Shown here in pieces: positions 40,642-49,538 of a DNA stretch of 64,000 nucleotides. Source of the DNA: Wolinella sp052173415 (GTDB lineage: Bacteria; Campylobacterota; Campylobacteria; Campylobacterales; Helicobacteraceae); the NCBI GenBank assembly GCA_052173415.1, contig JBQMYQ010000003.1, positions 1-64,000 on the forward strand, in the 5' to 3' direction. The position numbers were made by a program, and so were the translations under genes. A model generated the notes under the pieces. That model was not told the DNA's origin, did no database searches, and saw only the letters and a list, made by a program, of their open reading frames with translations. Within the stretch, counting starts at the first letter, position 1; every line of letters begins with the position of its first letter.

Positions 40642-41808
40642 TTGAAGAAGTTTTTCTTATTGTTTGGAGCTGGAAGCCTACTTGCTTCTGCACTTTTAGC
40701 TTCAGAAGGTGCAGGAAGTGTCGAGGTAGAAAAGATTATTAAAAATAATAATCTGCAAACTGTGGATTACGCGTATGTTCTTGAGAGAATCGGTGATGGT
40801 CGGCTTGGCTCAGGGAAAGCACTCATTCTTGATGCGCGCCCAGAAGTGCGCTACCATGAAGGGCGGATTCCCTCATCTTACCCTATGCCCTATCCGATTC
40901 CTGCGAATATGAAAGACGAGTATCTCAAGGTGCTCAAGGATAAGCCAAAAAATACAGAAATTATCACCTATTGTAGTGGGGAATCGTGCGAAAAGAGCCC
41001 AAATCTAGCGGTTGAGCTTAAAAAAATGGGCTACACAAATGTCAAAGTCTATTCTAAGGGAATCCCTGAGTGGAAAAAACGCTTCTACATTGACATTAGC
41101 GCAAAAACTGCAAAAGCGCTCTTTGACAAAGATAGCGCGCTATTTATTGATGCGCGTCCGCTAAGTAAATTCCGAGAATCCACCATCATCGGCTCGGTGG
41201 GAATCAGTAGCGGGAAATTCAAAGAACTCAACAAACGCCTACCGCTTGATGTGGAAAGCAAAGTCGTCGTCTTTTGCGGTGGATACGAATGCGAGCTCTC
41301 CCACTCCGTCGCAGCGAACATGATCGCCATGGGATATAAGCACGTCATGACCTACTCCGGAGGGATTCCCGAATGGAAGAAGCTTGGCTATCCCGTGAGC
41401 GGAAGTGGCGCAGGTGCTGCAAAATCCGCTGCCCCTAAAAATGAAGCTCCCAAGATGATCGGCGCAATTAAGCTTGGCGAAGATGAAGGGACGGTTGATA
41501 CGCAGTGGTTTAACCAAAACCTAGGCAAAATGCCTAAAGATGTCATAATCATCGATATTCGTGGTGGCGCAGATCATGCAAAAGGACACTTCGCAGGCGC
41601 AAAAAATATCGAGAAAAAAGGCAAAAATGCAAAAGAATTTGTCGCCCTGCTTCCCAAGGATAAACTCGTGATCCTCACATGCGCAACGGGCACACGCTCG
41701 CTTGAGACATGGCTTGAGATTACCGGCGAGGGACTAATGAAAGATAAAATTTTCTATCTTGATGCAACGATCAAATGCGAAGGCAACGTCTGCAAAGGCG
41801 AAGAATAA
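40642..41808 (+). CDS. Periplasmic triple-rhodanese-domain protein
   Basis: A secreted protein of about 388 residues with three rhodanese-like domains in a row. Active-site loops with cysteine are ITYCSGESCEKSPNLA (near residue 115), VVFCGGYECELSHSVA (near residue 215) and ILTCATGTRSLETWLE (near residue 350), so all three have the catalytic Cys. The signal peptide is FFLLFGAGSLLASALLASEG. The start is TTG seven bases after AAGGAG. Such proteins carry sulfane sulfur; in Wolinella a rhodanese-type protein (Sud) supports polysulfide respiration. It is divergent from the porin and is followed by a terminator. Confidence 0.88.
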   Translation: MKKFFLLFGAGSLLASALLASEGAGSVEVEKIIKNNNLQTVDYAYVLERIGDGRLGSGKALILDARPEVRYHEGRIPSSYPMPYPIPANMKDEYLKVLKDKPKNTEIITYCSGESCEKSPNLAVELKKMGYTNVKVYSKGIPEWKKRFYIDISAKTAKALFDKDSALFIDARPLSKFRESTIIGSVGISSGKFKELNKRLPLDVESKVVVFCGGYECELSHSVAANMIAMGYKHVMTYSGGIPEWKKLGYPVSGSGAGAAKSAAPKNEAPKMIGAIKLGEDEGTVDTQWFNQNLGKMPKDVIIIDIRGGADHAKGHFAGAKNIEKKGKNAKEFVALLPKDKLVILTCATGTRSLETWLEITGEGLMKDKIFYLDATIKCEGNVCKGEE

Positions 41809-41824
41809 TCGCGAATCGCTTTAA

Positions 41825-41868
41825 CCCAACAAGGAGGAGGCAGGATTCCGCTTCTTGTTGGGATTTTA
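41825..41868 (+). terminator. Terminator after the rhodanese gene
   Basis: CCCAACAAG and CTTGTTGGG form a nine-pair stem with a 20-base loop, followed by ATTTTAG. It starts 17 bases after the stop codon. The loop is large and includes one GATTCC copy. Confidence 0.7.
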
Positions 41869-41980
41869 GAGTGCAAAATCCCTTTTTAAAGCGCGCAAAA
41901 GCTGCGCATCTACACCCAAAAATCCGCACGGAATTAATATTTCACTAGTAAAACTAAAAAAGATTAAGCGTTTGGAGAAG

Positions 41981-42055
41981 TGGCTCCGGATGCAGGATTC
42001 GAACCTGCGACCAAGCGGTTAACAGCCGCCTACTCTACCGCTGAGCTAATCCGGA
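41981..42055 (-). tRNA. tRNA-Asn (anticodon GUU)
   Basis: A 75-base tRNA with encoded CCA. On the minus strand the acceptor TCCGGAT pairs with ATCCGGA, the anticodon loop CTGTTAA reads GUU, the D loop is AGCGGTAGA and the T loop TTCGAAT. It is a single gene between the rhodanese and the radical SAM gene. Confidence 0.95.
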
Positions 42056-42128
42056 ATAAGAAAAGGAGATCGCAAAAAGAAGTGGGATTATATTCAAAAC
42101 CAAAGGAATATGTCAAGGGCGATTCTCT

Positions 42129-42152
42129 AAAAAAGGGCGGCTCGCGCAAGCC
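42129..42152 (-). terminator. Terminator after the radical SAM gene
   Basis: On the minus strand GGCT-tgcgcg-AGCC is followed by GCCCTTTTTT, directly after the stop of the radical SAM gene. The stem has four to five pairs and is G/C-rich. Confidence 0.5.
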
Positions 42153-42157
42153 TAAAA

Positions 42158-43090
42158 CTAAGGATTTTTGCAACCAAAAAACAGCAATTTCCCTGCCATT
42201 TTGCGCTCTATTTCCCCGCACTCAAGAAGCTCCCAGAAATTCGCTTGAGATTCCCCATCAAGCAGAGCCCTCACATCATCTTCGCTCCATGGACGTTTTG
42301 TTAGTGTATTTAAAAGCTCCTCTTTGGAATATTTTTGGGGCGCGATTCCCGTGGAAGCTCCGTTCTGACGCTTCGCGATAAAACAGCACAACCCCTCAAA
42401 ACAACCTGCAAGCTCTTCTAGCTTCTCGGGCGAAATCGCATGCACAGGGTAAGCACTCGGACGATCAATCGTGCTCAAATCCACGCGCACAGGCGCAATC
42501 TCGCGCAAAACTTTAGCAATCGCGCACGCCTCGTCCATACTATCATTTACCCCCGCAACAAACAACACTTCTGCGATGAGTTCGCCCTTGTAACGCGCCG
42601 CAAAATCCTTAATCCCCTCGATGGTAGTTGTAATTGATGAAAATGCACTACAAGCACGATCTATGCGCTTAAATACTTTCGGACTCACCGCATCAAGCGA
42701 AAACTTCACCATGTCAAACTCACACAACGCCTCCTGCACGTCCTTTTCACCAAAACGCGAGCCATTACTCAGGATAAGCGTCTCAAGGTTTTGTGAGCTT
42801 TTAAGCTGCTTGATTCCCGTGATTAGCGCGTGCAAGTGCGGATAGAGCGTAGGTTCGCCATTAGCTGTAATCGTAATCGCATCAAGTCCGCAAAAACGAG
42901 GAATTGCCTCCTCTAGCTCGGATAAAATCGCCCCTACCTCAGCAATCTGCGTCATTTTTGGCTCTGCACGCTTTGGTTTTAGCTCGCAATAGAGGCAGTC
43001 AAAATTGCACTGTTTGCCACTTGGCGAGAGGTCGATTCCCAGCGAAAGCCCAAATCGTCGCGAACGCACGGGTCCAAAAATATAGCTCAA
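42158..43090 (-). CDS. Radical SAM protein of unknown substrate
   Basis: A radical SAM enzyme of about 310 residues. The cluster motif is CNFDCLYCELKPK near residue 28 and the SAM-binding region TITANGEPTLYPHLHALITG follows. GPVRSRRFGLSLGIDLSPSG at the N-terminus is typical of a conserved family found in Helicobacter and many other bacteria. The C-terminal 60 residues include a winged-helix-like segment (YSKEELLNTLTKRPWSEDDV). The start chosen is TTG after AAGGCGG, 22 bases after the hemE stop; the frame is open further upstream into hemE. The function is not established. Confidence 0.85.
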   Translation of the reverse strand: MSYIFGPVRSRRFGLSLGIDLSPSGKQCNFDCLYCELKPKRAEPKMTQIAEVGAILSELEEAIPRFCGLDAITITANGEPTLYPHLHALITGIKQLKSSQNLETLILSNGSRFGEKDVQEALCEFDMVKFSLDAVSPKVFKRIDRACSAFSSITTTIEGIKDFAARYKGELIAEVLFVAGVNDSMDEACAIAKVLREIAPVRVDLSTIDRPSAYPVHAISPEKLEELAGCFEGLCCFIAKRQNGASTGIAPQKYSKEELLNTLTKRPWSEDDVRALLDGESQANFWELLECGEIERKMAGKLLFFGCKNP

Positions 43091-43112
43091 AATACCGCCT
43101 TGCCTTATTTGG

Positions 43113-44135
43113 CTATGATCGCGCACTCTTTTGGCGCACCATCTGCACGAGTTTTATGGCATTTTCGCGCGGTAAATCGGGCATCATGCCATGCCCCAGA
43201 TTGAAAATATGTCGCTTGCCCCCCATAATGCGCAAAATCTCATCGATTCCCGCTTCCATTTGCTCAAGATCATAAAGACGCGCGGGCTCTAGATTCCCCT
43301 GCAAGACGTAGCGCGCGCCCAGTTTTTCCTTCGCAAGCTCTAAGGGCGTGCTCCAATCCACGCCAAACACGTCAAAATCCCCATCGACTCGATGAAGGAA
43401 TCCTGCGATTCCCTTAGGGAACAACATCACGGGAATCTCGGGATAACGCACTTTAATAAAGGCTGAAATCTCCTTCATATACTCCCAGCTGAATTCAAAA
43501 TACGCCGATTCCTCGAGGGCTGCCGCCCATGAGTCAAAAATCATTACCGCATTCGCGCCCGCCTCAATTTGTCGCGACAAATAGCCCTTGAGCGCCTCGG
43601 TAATCTGGCACAAAAGCGCATGGAGGAGCTTTGGATCGCGATAGAGAATCTTCTTACTGTGCGCATAAGTCTTACTCCCCTCGCCCTCAATCATATAGGT
43701 CGCAAGCGTCCATGGTGAGCCGCAAAAGCCGATGAGCGCCTTATCTTGGGCGAGATTCCCGCGAATGAGACTCACCGCCTCATAGACATATCCCAGTCGC
43801 TCATCTGCGCGCTCTTTTAGTATTTTGAGATCGGACTCGCTACGGATTGTTTGCGAAAATTTTGGCCCCTCGCCCTGATAAAATCCGAGCGAAAGCCCCA
43901 TCTCCATGGGCACGAGCAAAATATCGCTAAAGAGAATCGCCGCATCAACGTCCAAAATATCAACAGGCTGAAGCGTCACCTCGCACGCTAGTTTCGGATT
44001 TTTGCACAGCTCAAGGAAACTCCCCGCCTGCGCACGCGTGTGCATATATTCACTCAGATATCGCCCCGCCTGTCGCATGAGCCAAATGGGCGTATAGGGC
44101 GTCTCTTTGCCCTTGCAAGCATCAATAAAAATCAT
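43113..44135 (-). CDS. hemE: Uroporphyrinogen decarboxylase
   Basis: Decarboxylates uroporphyrinogen III to coproporphyrinogen III in heme synthesis. It has 340 residues, the usual length. The N-terminal TPIWLMRQAGRYLSEYMHTR contains the substrate-binding arginines, and GFCGSPWTLATYMIEGEGSK is the second signature. The end of the gene holds HIFNLGHGMMPDLPRENAIK. It overlaps the asd stop by four bases (ATGA), and the radical SAM gene follows. Confidence 0.97.
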   Translation of the reverse strand: MIFIDACKGKETPYTPIWLMRQAGRYLSEYMHTRAQAGSFLELCKNPKLACEVTLQPVDILDVDAAILFSDILLVPMEMGLSLGFYQGEGPKFSQTIRSESDLKILKERADERLGYVYEAVSLIRGNLAQDKALIGFCGSPWTLATYMIEGEGSKTYAHSKKILYRDPKLLHALLCQITEALKGYLSRQIEAGANAVMIFDSWAAALEESAYFEFSWEYMKEISAFIKVRYPEIPVMLFPKGIAGFLHRVDGDFDVFGVDWSTPLELAKEKLGARYVLQGNLEPARLYDLEQMEAGIDEILRIMGGKRHIFNLGHGMMPDLPRENAIKLVQMVRQKSARS

Positions 44136-45163
44136 CTTCTCTCCTCGTTTTTAATCCAGTTTTCTGCGATTCTCACGGCATTCGTCGCTGCGCCTACGCG
44201 GATCTGATCGGCGACGCACCAAAGGTGCAAAATACGGGAATCATAAATATCATTGCGAATGCGCCCCACATAGGTCTCATCGGTATCTGTCGCAATCAAG
44301 GGCATCGGATAGAGTTTGCTCTCGGGCTCATCGACGACGATGATACTGGGCGCGTTTCTCAAAACTTCGCGCGCAGCGTTTGCATCTACTTTATTTTTGA
44401 AGCGAATCGTAATGGACTCGCTGTGGCTACGAAGCACGGGCACACGGACACATGTGGCACTTAGAGCGAAGTTAGCGTGCATGATTTTACCCGTCTCTTT
44501 TACCATTTTCATCTCCTCTTTTGTATAGCCGCTCTCCTGAAATACATCGATGTGGGGGATTACATTGAGCGCGATTTGGTGCGCAAACACCTCAGGCTCG
44601 CACTCGCTTAGGGTAAAATCAAAAAACTTCTGCATCTGATACACAAGCTCTTCCATGCCTCGCTTACCTGCGCCGCTTGCCGCCTGATAGGTGCTCACAT
44701 CGACGCGCTCAATCTCAAAGGAATCATGCAGTGGCTTTAGCACCTGCACCATTTGGATCGTCGAGCAGTTTGGATTGGCGATGATCCCCTTCTTGCGCCA
44801 CTGTGCAATATCTTTGGCGTTCACTTCAGGCACGACCAGAGGCACATCACTATCCATTCTGAAGTGACTCGTATTATCAATCACGACCGCACCGCTCTTT
44901 GTGGCAAAAGGGACATAATGCGCGCTCACGCTCCCGCCTGCGCTAAAAAACGCAATATCGATCTTATTTTTCTCAAACGTGCTCTCGGTAAGCTCCTGCA
45001 CCTTGTATTTTTTGTCGCAAAATTCCACCTCGATTCCCGCACTTCGCGCACTTGCAAGGGGCAGCAGATCCCCCACGGGGAATTTTCGCTCCTCCAAAAT
45101 CTTAAAAATCTCCTCGCCGACCGCTCCACTCGCTCCCACTACCGCGACGTTATATCTGTTCAT
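44132..45163 (-). CDS. asd: Aspartate-semialdehyde dehydrogenase
   Basis: Makes aspartate semialdehyde for lysine, threonine, methionine and diaminopimelate synthesis. It has 343 residues. The NADP loop is VAVVGASGAVGEEIFKILEE at the N-terminus, the catalytic Cys in GIIANPNCSTIQMVQVLKPL near residue 130, and ATCVRVPVLRSHSESITIRF contains the active-site His. It lies 9 bases after flgR and overlaps hemE by four bases. Confidence 0.97.
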   Translation of the reverse strand: MNRYNVAVVGASGAVGEEIFKILEERKFPVGDLLPLASARSAGIEVEFCDKKYKVQELTESTFEKNKIDIAFFSAGGSVSAHYVPFATKSGAVVIDNTSHFRMDSDVPLVVPEVNAKDIAQWRKKGIIANPNCSTIQMVQVLKPLHDSFEIERVDVSTYQAASGAGKRGMEELVYQMQKFFDFTLSECEPEVFAHQIALNVIPHIDVFQESGYTKEEMKMVKETGKIMHANFALSATCVRVPVLRSHSESITIRFKNKVDANAAREVLRNAPSIIVVDEPESKLYPMPLIATDTDETYVGRIRNDIYDSRILHLWCVADQIRVGAATNAVRIAENWIKNEERR

Positions 45164-45172
45164 ATTTGTCCT

Positions 45173-46483
45173 TTAAAAGGGTGATGAAATAGCGTATTTT
45201 GCCATTTTGCTTTTTAACTTCTCTTCGGAGATTCCCAAAGTTTGCGCCGCTTCGCTCATGCTCTCTGACGCACTTAAAACCTCATTTAGCAAATCTCGCT
45301 CAAGATTCTCGACCCGATTCCCGCTGCTCTCGCGACTGCTTAAAAAGAGATCCTGCGCACTGATTTCATCTCCCTCACTCAAAATCGCCGCGCGCTCAAT
45401 GACCGAGAGAAGCTCCCTAATGTTCCCGGGCCATTTGTAGGCGAGCAACTCGCGCTTCGCCTGCTCGCCAAGGTGCTTCTCACTCAGAGCATAACGCTCA
45501 CAAACCTCCTTTAATCGCCATTCTGAAAGCGGAATAATCTCCTCTGTGCGCTCGCGTAATGGAGGAATGCGCACGGGAATCGTCTGCAAACGAAAATACA
45601 AATCCTCTCGAAATTCGCCGTTTTTAATTTTGGCTTCAATGTCTGCATTCGTCGCTGCGATGACGCGAAATTCGACCTTTATAGGCTTATGACTCCCAAG
45701 CCGCACGACCTCTTTTTCCTGCAAAACGCGCAAAATCTTCGCCTGCAAAGCAATGGGCATCTCGCCGATCTCATCTAAAAACAGCGTCCCGCCATTGGCT
45801 GCCTCAATCTTGCCCGCACGCCCCTCTGTGGCGTCGGTAAATGCGCCCTTTTCATAGCCAAAGAGCTCGGATTCCAGCAAATTATCGGGAATCGCCGCCA
45901 TATTGAGCGCGATGAATGGGGCTTTTTTGCGGGGCGAATTTTTGTGAATATGCGAGGCGAAAAGCTCCTTCCCCACGCCACTTTCGCCTAGAAGCAGAAT
46001 CGACGCATCGGTAGCGGCTGCACGCTCGGCTATTTTTAACGCACCAAGGAGTGCGTCTGAGCCGGCGATAAAAGAAGATTCCTCGAGATTTTGTGGCTTC
46101 TGCGAGGTATGGCTCTTTTGCTCATGCTCGATGCTCTGGGCTTTTTGAGCACGCTTAATCGCCTGCACCAACGTATCAACTTCAAAAGGCTTAGTCAGAA
46201 AATCCTTTACTCCCAGCCGAATGGACTCGATGGCTTTATTGAGCGTGGCATTTCCCGTGATGATGATCGCCTCATATCGCCCGCCAAGTCGCTCCAAAAA
46301 CTCGATCCCATCCATACCCGGCATGTTGATGTCCGTAACAATCAAATCAATGCTCTCATCAAGCTTTTTGAGCGCGTCTTTGGCGTTTTTAAAAGAGATA
46401 ATCTCAAACTCATCATACTCACTAAGTGCGATCTCTAGCGACTTTCGCATGTTGATGTCATCTTCTACGATTGCAATTTTCAT
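45173..46483 (-). CDS. flgR: Sigma-54-dependent response regulator, FlgR-like
   Basis: Controls middle flagellar genes together with sigma-54 and the sensor FlgS. It is about 436 residues. Residues 1-115 are a receiver with the phosphorylated Asp in DLIVTDINMPGMDG and Lys in FLTKPFE. Residues 140-370 are the AAA+ domain, with Walker A LLGESGVGKELFASHIHKNS and GYEKGAFTDATEG in place of GAFTGA, as in H. pylori. Residues 390-436 end with a Fis-like segment, LGISEEKLKSKMAKY. The H. pylori protein is known to lack this part, so here DNA binding may be kept. The order gyrA-hypothetical-flgR is that of H. pylori. Confidence 0.9.
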   Translation of the reverse strand: MKIAIVEDDINMRKSLEIALSEYDEFEIISFKNAKDALKKLDESIDLIVTDINMPGMDGIEFLERLGGRYEAIIITGNATLNKAIESIRLGVKDFLTKPFEVDTLVQAIKRAQKAQSIEHEQKSHTSQKPQNLEESSFIAGSDALLGALKIAERAAATDASILLLGESGVGKELFASHIHKNSPRKKAPFIALNMAAIPDNLLESELFGYEKGAFTDATEGRAGKIEAANGGTLFLDEIGEMPIALQAKILRVLQEKEVVRLGSHKPIKVEFRVIAATNADIEAKIKNGEFREDLYFRLQTIPVRIPPLRERTEEIIPLSEWRLKEVCERYALSEKHLGEQAKRELLAYKWPGNIRELLSVIERAAILSEGDEISAQDLFLSSRESSGNRVENLERDLLNEVLSASESMSEAAQTLGISEEKLKSKMAKYAISSPF

Positions 46484-46491
46484 GGCTTTTC

Positions 46492-46869
46492 TCATTTTGG
46501 CTGAACTATTTTCATTATAATTAATCCCTCTTTAAACTCCACAACAACGTGCGTAGGCGTGATCTGAAGCGTGGTGGTCGATTTTGAGCGATGATTGCTC
46601 GCGCTTGTATCATCTCTAAGCCCCACACCATGGCGAAATAGGCAATTAAGCACCTCTTCGTGGGAATCCTTTAGATATTTAAGCGCACCCATACGCCCAT
46701 CCTCGGGCAAAAATTGACACTCGCCCAAAGTTTCATATTTGCTAGGAATCACCATCGCTTTTGAGAAGTTGTAACGCTCGCTAATCACGACGCCATCGCG
46801 CACCGCTACGCGATAGGAAAATATATAATGCTCCGCACCAAAAAGGGGCACAAAAAGCACGAAAATCAC
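46492..46869 (-). CDS. Conserved exported protein between gyrA and flgR
   Basis: A protein of about 125 residues with a hydrophobic N-terminus (MIFVLFVPLFGAEHYIFSYR) that looks like a signal sequence, then a mixed alpha/beta domain with two cysteines (GECQFLPEDGRMGALKYLK and LNCLFRHGVGL). The start is uncertain. The frame is open upstream into the gyrA end, but that stretch is dominated by the GATTCC array, so the GTG was chosen. The stop overlaps the ATG of a longer flgR start by four bases. H. pylori has a hypothetical gene at the same place. No function is known to me. Confidence 0.6.
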   Translation of the reverse strand: MIFVLFVPLFGAEHYIFSYRVAVRDGVVISERYNFSKAMVIPSKYETLGECQFLPEDGRMGALKYLKDSHEEVLNCLFRHGVGLRDDTSASNHRSKSTTTLQITPTHVVVEFKEGLIIMKIVQPK

Positions 46870-46870
46870 A

Positions 46871-46980
46871 GGAATCGCGCCACTTAAATTTCTAAAAAAG
46901 CGCGCGATTCCTGCAAATCCTGCCCATCTTTTTGCACGATTCCCGCAGGATTGCGCAAAAACACCCGCACGATTCCCCGC
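46871..46980. repeat. Four evenly spaced GATTCC-type motifs between gyrA and the next gene
   Basis: Copies start at 46871, 46906, 46938 and 46971, 32-35 bases apart, each flanked by GCGC or GCAC (GCGCGATTCC, GCACGATTCCCGC and so on). The first is inverted relative to the rest. The spacing is close to three helical turns. The array lies directly after the gyrA stop. Confidence 0.7.
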
Positions 46981-46984
46981 GCAA

Positions 46985-49471
46985 CTATTCGCTACTATTA
47001 AGTAACCCCTCGCCCTCGCCATTTTCTTCGTCATTTGGCTCCTCTTTGGGGCAACGCGCGATGGACACGACCTTATCGTCGCTCACATTGACGATGATCA
47101 CGCCACTCGTGTTGCGCCCTGCTTTACGGATAGTCTGCATATCAACGCGGATCATCTTGCCCGTGCTGGTCAGAAGCATCAAATCCATGCTCTCATCGAC
47201 ATTCACAACCCCCACGAGGCTACCCGTTTTAGGCGTGAGCTTCATTGCGATTACCCCTTTGCCACCGCGACTTTGCAGGCGATACTCTTCTGCTTCGGTG
47301 CGCTTGCCAATTCCCTTCTCGCTGACGGTTAGAAGCTCCTCTTTTTCGCTCTTTATCACCGTCGCTCCCACGACGTAATCATTCTTTTCTTTAAAGCGGA
47401 TTCCCGTCACGCCACGTGCCACGCGCCCGATTTCACGCGTGTCATTAACAGGGAATCGAATGCACATGCCTTTGTAAGTCGCAACAAAAATCTCCTGAAC
47501 GCAAGAATCGATAATGCGCGCCGTGACGAGCTCATCGCTATCATCGAGGTTGATGGCTCTGATTCCCACGCTTCGGATATTTTTGAATTCACTCAGGTTG
47601 CTTCGCTTTACGATTCCGTTTTTGGTAAAGAACATGAGCGACTTATCATCGTTGAAATCCTGCGTCGTAATCGTCGCCATAATCTTCTCATCAGGCGCGA
47701 TTTGAATTAGATTGACGACTGCTTTGCCAATCGCTGTGCGCCCCGCCTCGGGAATCTTATAGACCTTGAGCCAGTAGAGCTGCCCTTTATCTGTGATAAA
47801 AAGGATCGTATCGTGTGTGTTTGAGACAAAGAAGCTCTCAATAAAGTCATCATCATGTGTATTGCCCGAGATTTTGCCCTTGCCGCCACGATTTTGCTTC
47901 TCATACGCACGCAGAGGCACACGCTTGACATAGCCACGATGACTCATTGTTACCACGGTTGGCTCGTTGGGGATCAGATCCTCAATGTCAATGCTCTCGT
48001 AATCCTCCTCTAGGCTTGTTTTGCGCTTCGTGCTGAATTTATCCTTAACCTCAAGGAGCTCGCCCTTAATAATCTTATTAAGCTTCTCCTCGCTCCTTAG
48101 GATTCCCATCAATCGCTCAATCTCGCGGAGCAGCTCCTGGTATTCATTCTCGATTTTTTCGCGCTCTAGCCCCGTCAAGCGCTGCAAACGCATATCCAAA
48201 ATCGCCTGTGCTTGAATTTCGCTTAGTGCAAAGCGACTCATAAGCCCCTCTTTTGCCTCTTTTGCATCGCCTGAAGCGCGGATTAGTGCGACGATTTCAT
48301 CAATGTGTTCAAGCGCGATTCTTAGCCCTTCCAAAATATGCGCGCGCGCTTTAGCTTTCTCTAGCTCAAAAATCGTGCGACGAATCACAACTGTTTTGCG
48401 GTGATTTATGAATAGCCCGAGCAACTCAAGAAGCGTGAAAATCTTTGGTTCTTTGTTGTGGATCGCAAGCAGAATAATCCCAAAAGTGCTCTCCATCGCC
48501 GTGGATTTGAAGAGATGATTGAGCACAATCTCGCTCATCGCGTCCTTTTTGAGCTCAATGACAACGCGGATTCCCTCCCTATCGGACTCATCACGCACTT
48601 CGGCGATTCCCTCAATAATCTTCTCTTTTGCAAGCTCGGCAATCTGTTCCACAAGGCGCGCTTTATTTGTCTGGTAGGGCACTTCATCGATAACGATAAT
48701 ATCTTTTGTCTTATTTTTCTCAATGTGCGTTTTTGCCCGCACTTTGATACGCCCGCGACCCGTGCGATAAGCCTCCAAGATTCCCTGTTTTCCGTAGATT
48801 ATCCCACCTGTAGGGAAATCCGGTCCCTCGATGAAACCAAGCAAATCCTCCAAATCCGCCACGGGATTATCAATGAGATAAACAAGCGCATCAATCACCT
48901 CATCAAGCCGATGGGGCGGGATATTTGTCGCCATACCCACGGCAATTCCATTGGAGCCATTCACAAGGAGGTTAGGGATCCTGCTTGGAAGCACATCGGG
49001 CTCTTTTAGCGTGTCATCATAATTTGCGACAAAATCGACCGTCTCTTTCTCAATGTCGCGCAAAATCTCCTCGCTCGCCTGCGTCATGCGCGCCTCTGTA
49101 TAACGCATCGCCGCGGCGTTATCACCATCAATTGAGCCAAAGTTCCCCTGTCCATCGACAAGCTCAAGCCGCATGGAGAAATCCTGTGCCATACGGACAA
49201 GCGCGTCATAAACGGCTGTATCACCGTGCGGATGGTATTTACCGATGACATCTCCTACGATTCTCGCGCTCTTTTTATAAGCTGTGCGCGAGGTAACCCC
49301 CAGCTCGTGCATCGCGTAGAGAATCCTCCTATGCACGGGCTTGAGCCCATCTCGCGCATCGGGCAACGCCCGCCCGACAATCACACTCATCGAATAGTCA
49401 AGATAGCTTCCCTTGACCGATTCCTCGATATTGACCTCTTCTATATCCTCATTGCTCAGCAAATTACTCAT
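46985..49471 (-). CDS. gyrA: DNA gyrase subunit A
   Basis: Type II topoisomerase subunit that cuts and rejoins DNA to introduce negative supercoils. It has 828 residues, with the quinolone-resistance region GDVIGKYHPHGDTAVYDALV near residue 85. The positions equivalent to E. coli Ser83 and Asp87 are Thr and Asp, the state seen in quinolone-susceptible Campylobacter. The catalytic tyrosine is in AAMRYTEARMTQASEE near residue 120. The C-terminal beta-pinwheel with its GyrA box (QNRGGKGKISG) follows. It is followed by the array of GATTCC motifs. Confidence 0.97.
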   Translation of the reverse strand: MSNLLSNEDIEEVNIEESVKGSYLDYSMSVIVGRALPDARDGLKPVHRRILYAMHELGVTSRTAYKKSARIVGDVIGKYHPHGDTAVYDALVRMAQDFSMRLELVDGQGNFGSIDGDNAAAMRYTEARMTQASEEILRDIEKETVDFVANYDDTLKEPDVLPSRIPNLLVNGSNGIAVGMATNIPPHRLDEVIDALVYLIDNPVADLEDLLGFIEGPDFPTGGIIYGKQGILEAYRTGRGRIKVRAKTHIEKNKTKDIIVIDEVPYQTNKARLVEQIAELAKEKIIEGIAEVRDESDREGIRVVIELKKDAMSEIVLNHLFKSTAMESTFGIILLAIHNKEPKIFTLLELLGLFINHRKTVVIRRTIFELEKAKARAHILEGLRIALEHIDEIVALIRASGDAKEAKEGLMSRFALSEIQAQAILDMRLQRLTGLEREKIENEYQELLREIERLMGILRSEEKLNKIIKGELLEVKDKFSTKRKTSLEEDYESIDIEDLIPNEPTVVTMSHRGYVKRVPLRAYEKQNRGGKGKISGNTHDDDFIESFFVSNTHDTILFITDKGQLYWLKVYKIPEAGRTAIGKAVVNLIQIAPDEKIMATITTQDFNDDKSLMFFTKNGIVKRSNLSEFKNIRSVGIRAINLDDSDELVTARIIDSCVQEIFVATYKGMCIRFPVNDTREIGRVARGVTGIRFKEKNDYVVGATVIKSEKEELLTVSEKGIGKRTEAEEYRLQSRGGKGVIAMKLTPKTGSLVGVVNVDESMDLMLLTSTGKMIRVDMQTIRKAGRNTSGVIIVNVSDDKVVSIARCPKEEPNDEENGEGEGLLNSSE

Positions 49472-49538
49472 TGACTACTCCAGTTTGTCTGTGTGAATTA
49501 GGGGGATTCTATCTTATATTTTCTTGAAATTTGCTAAT

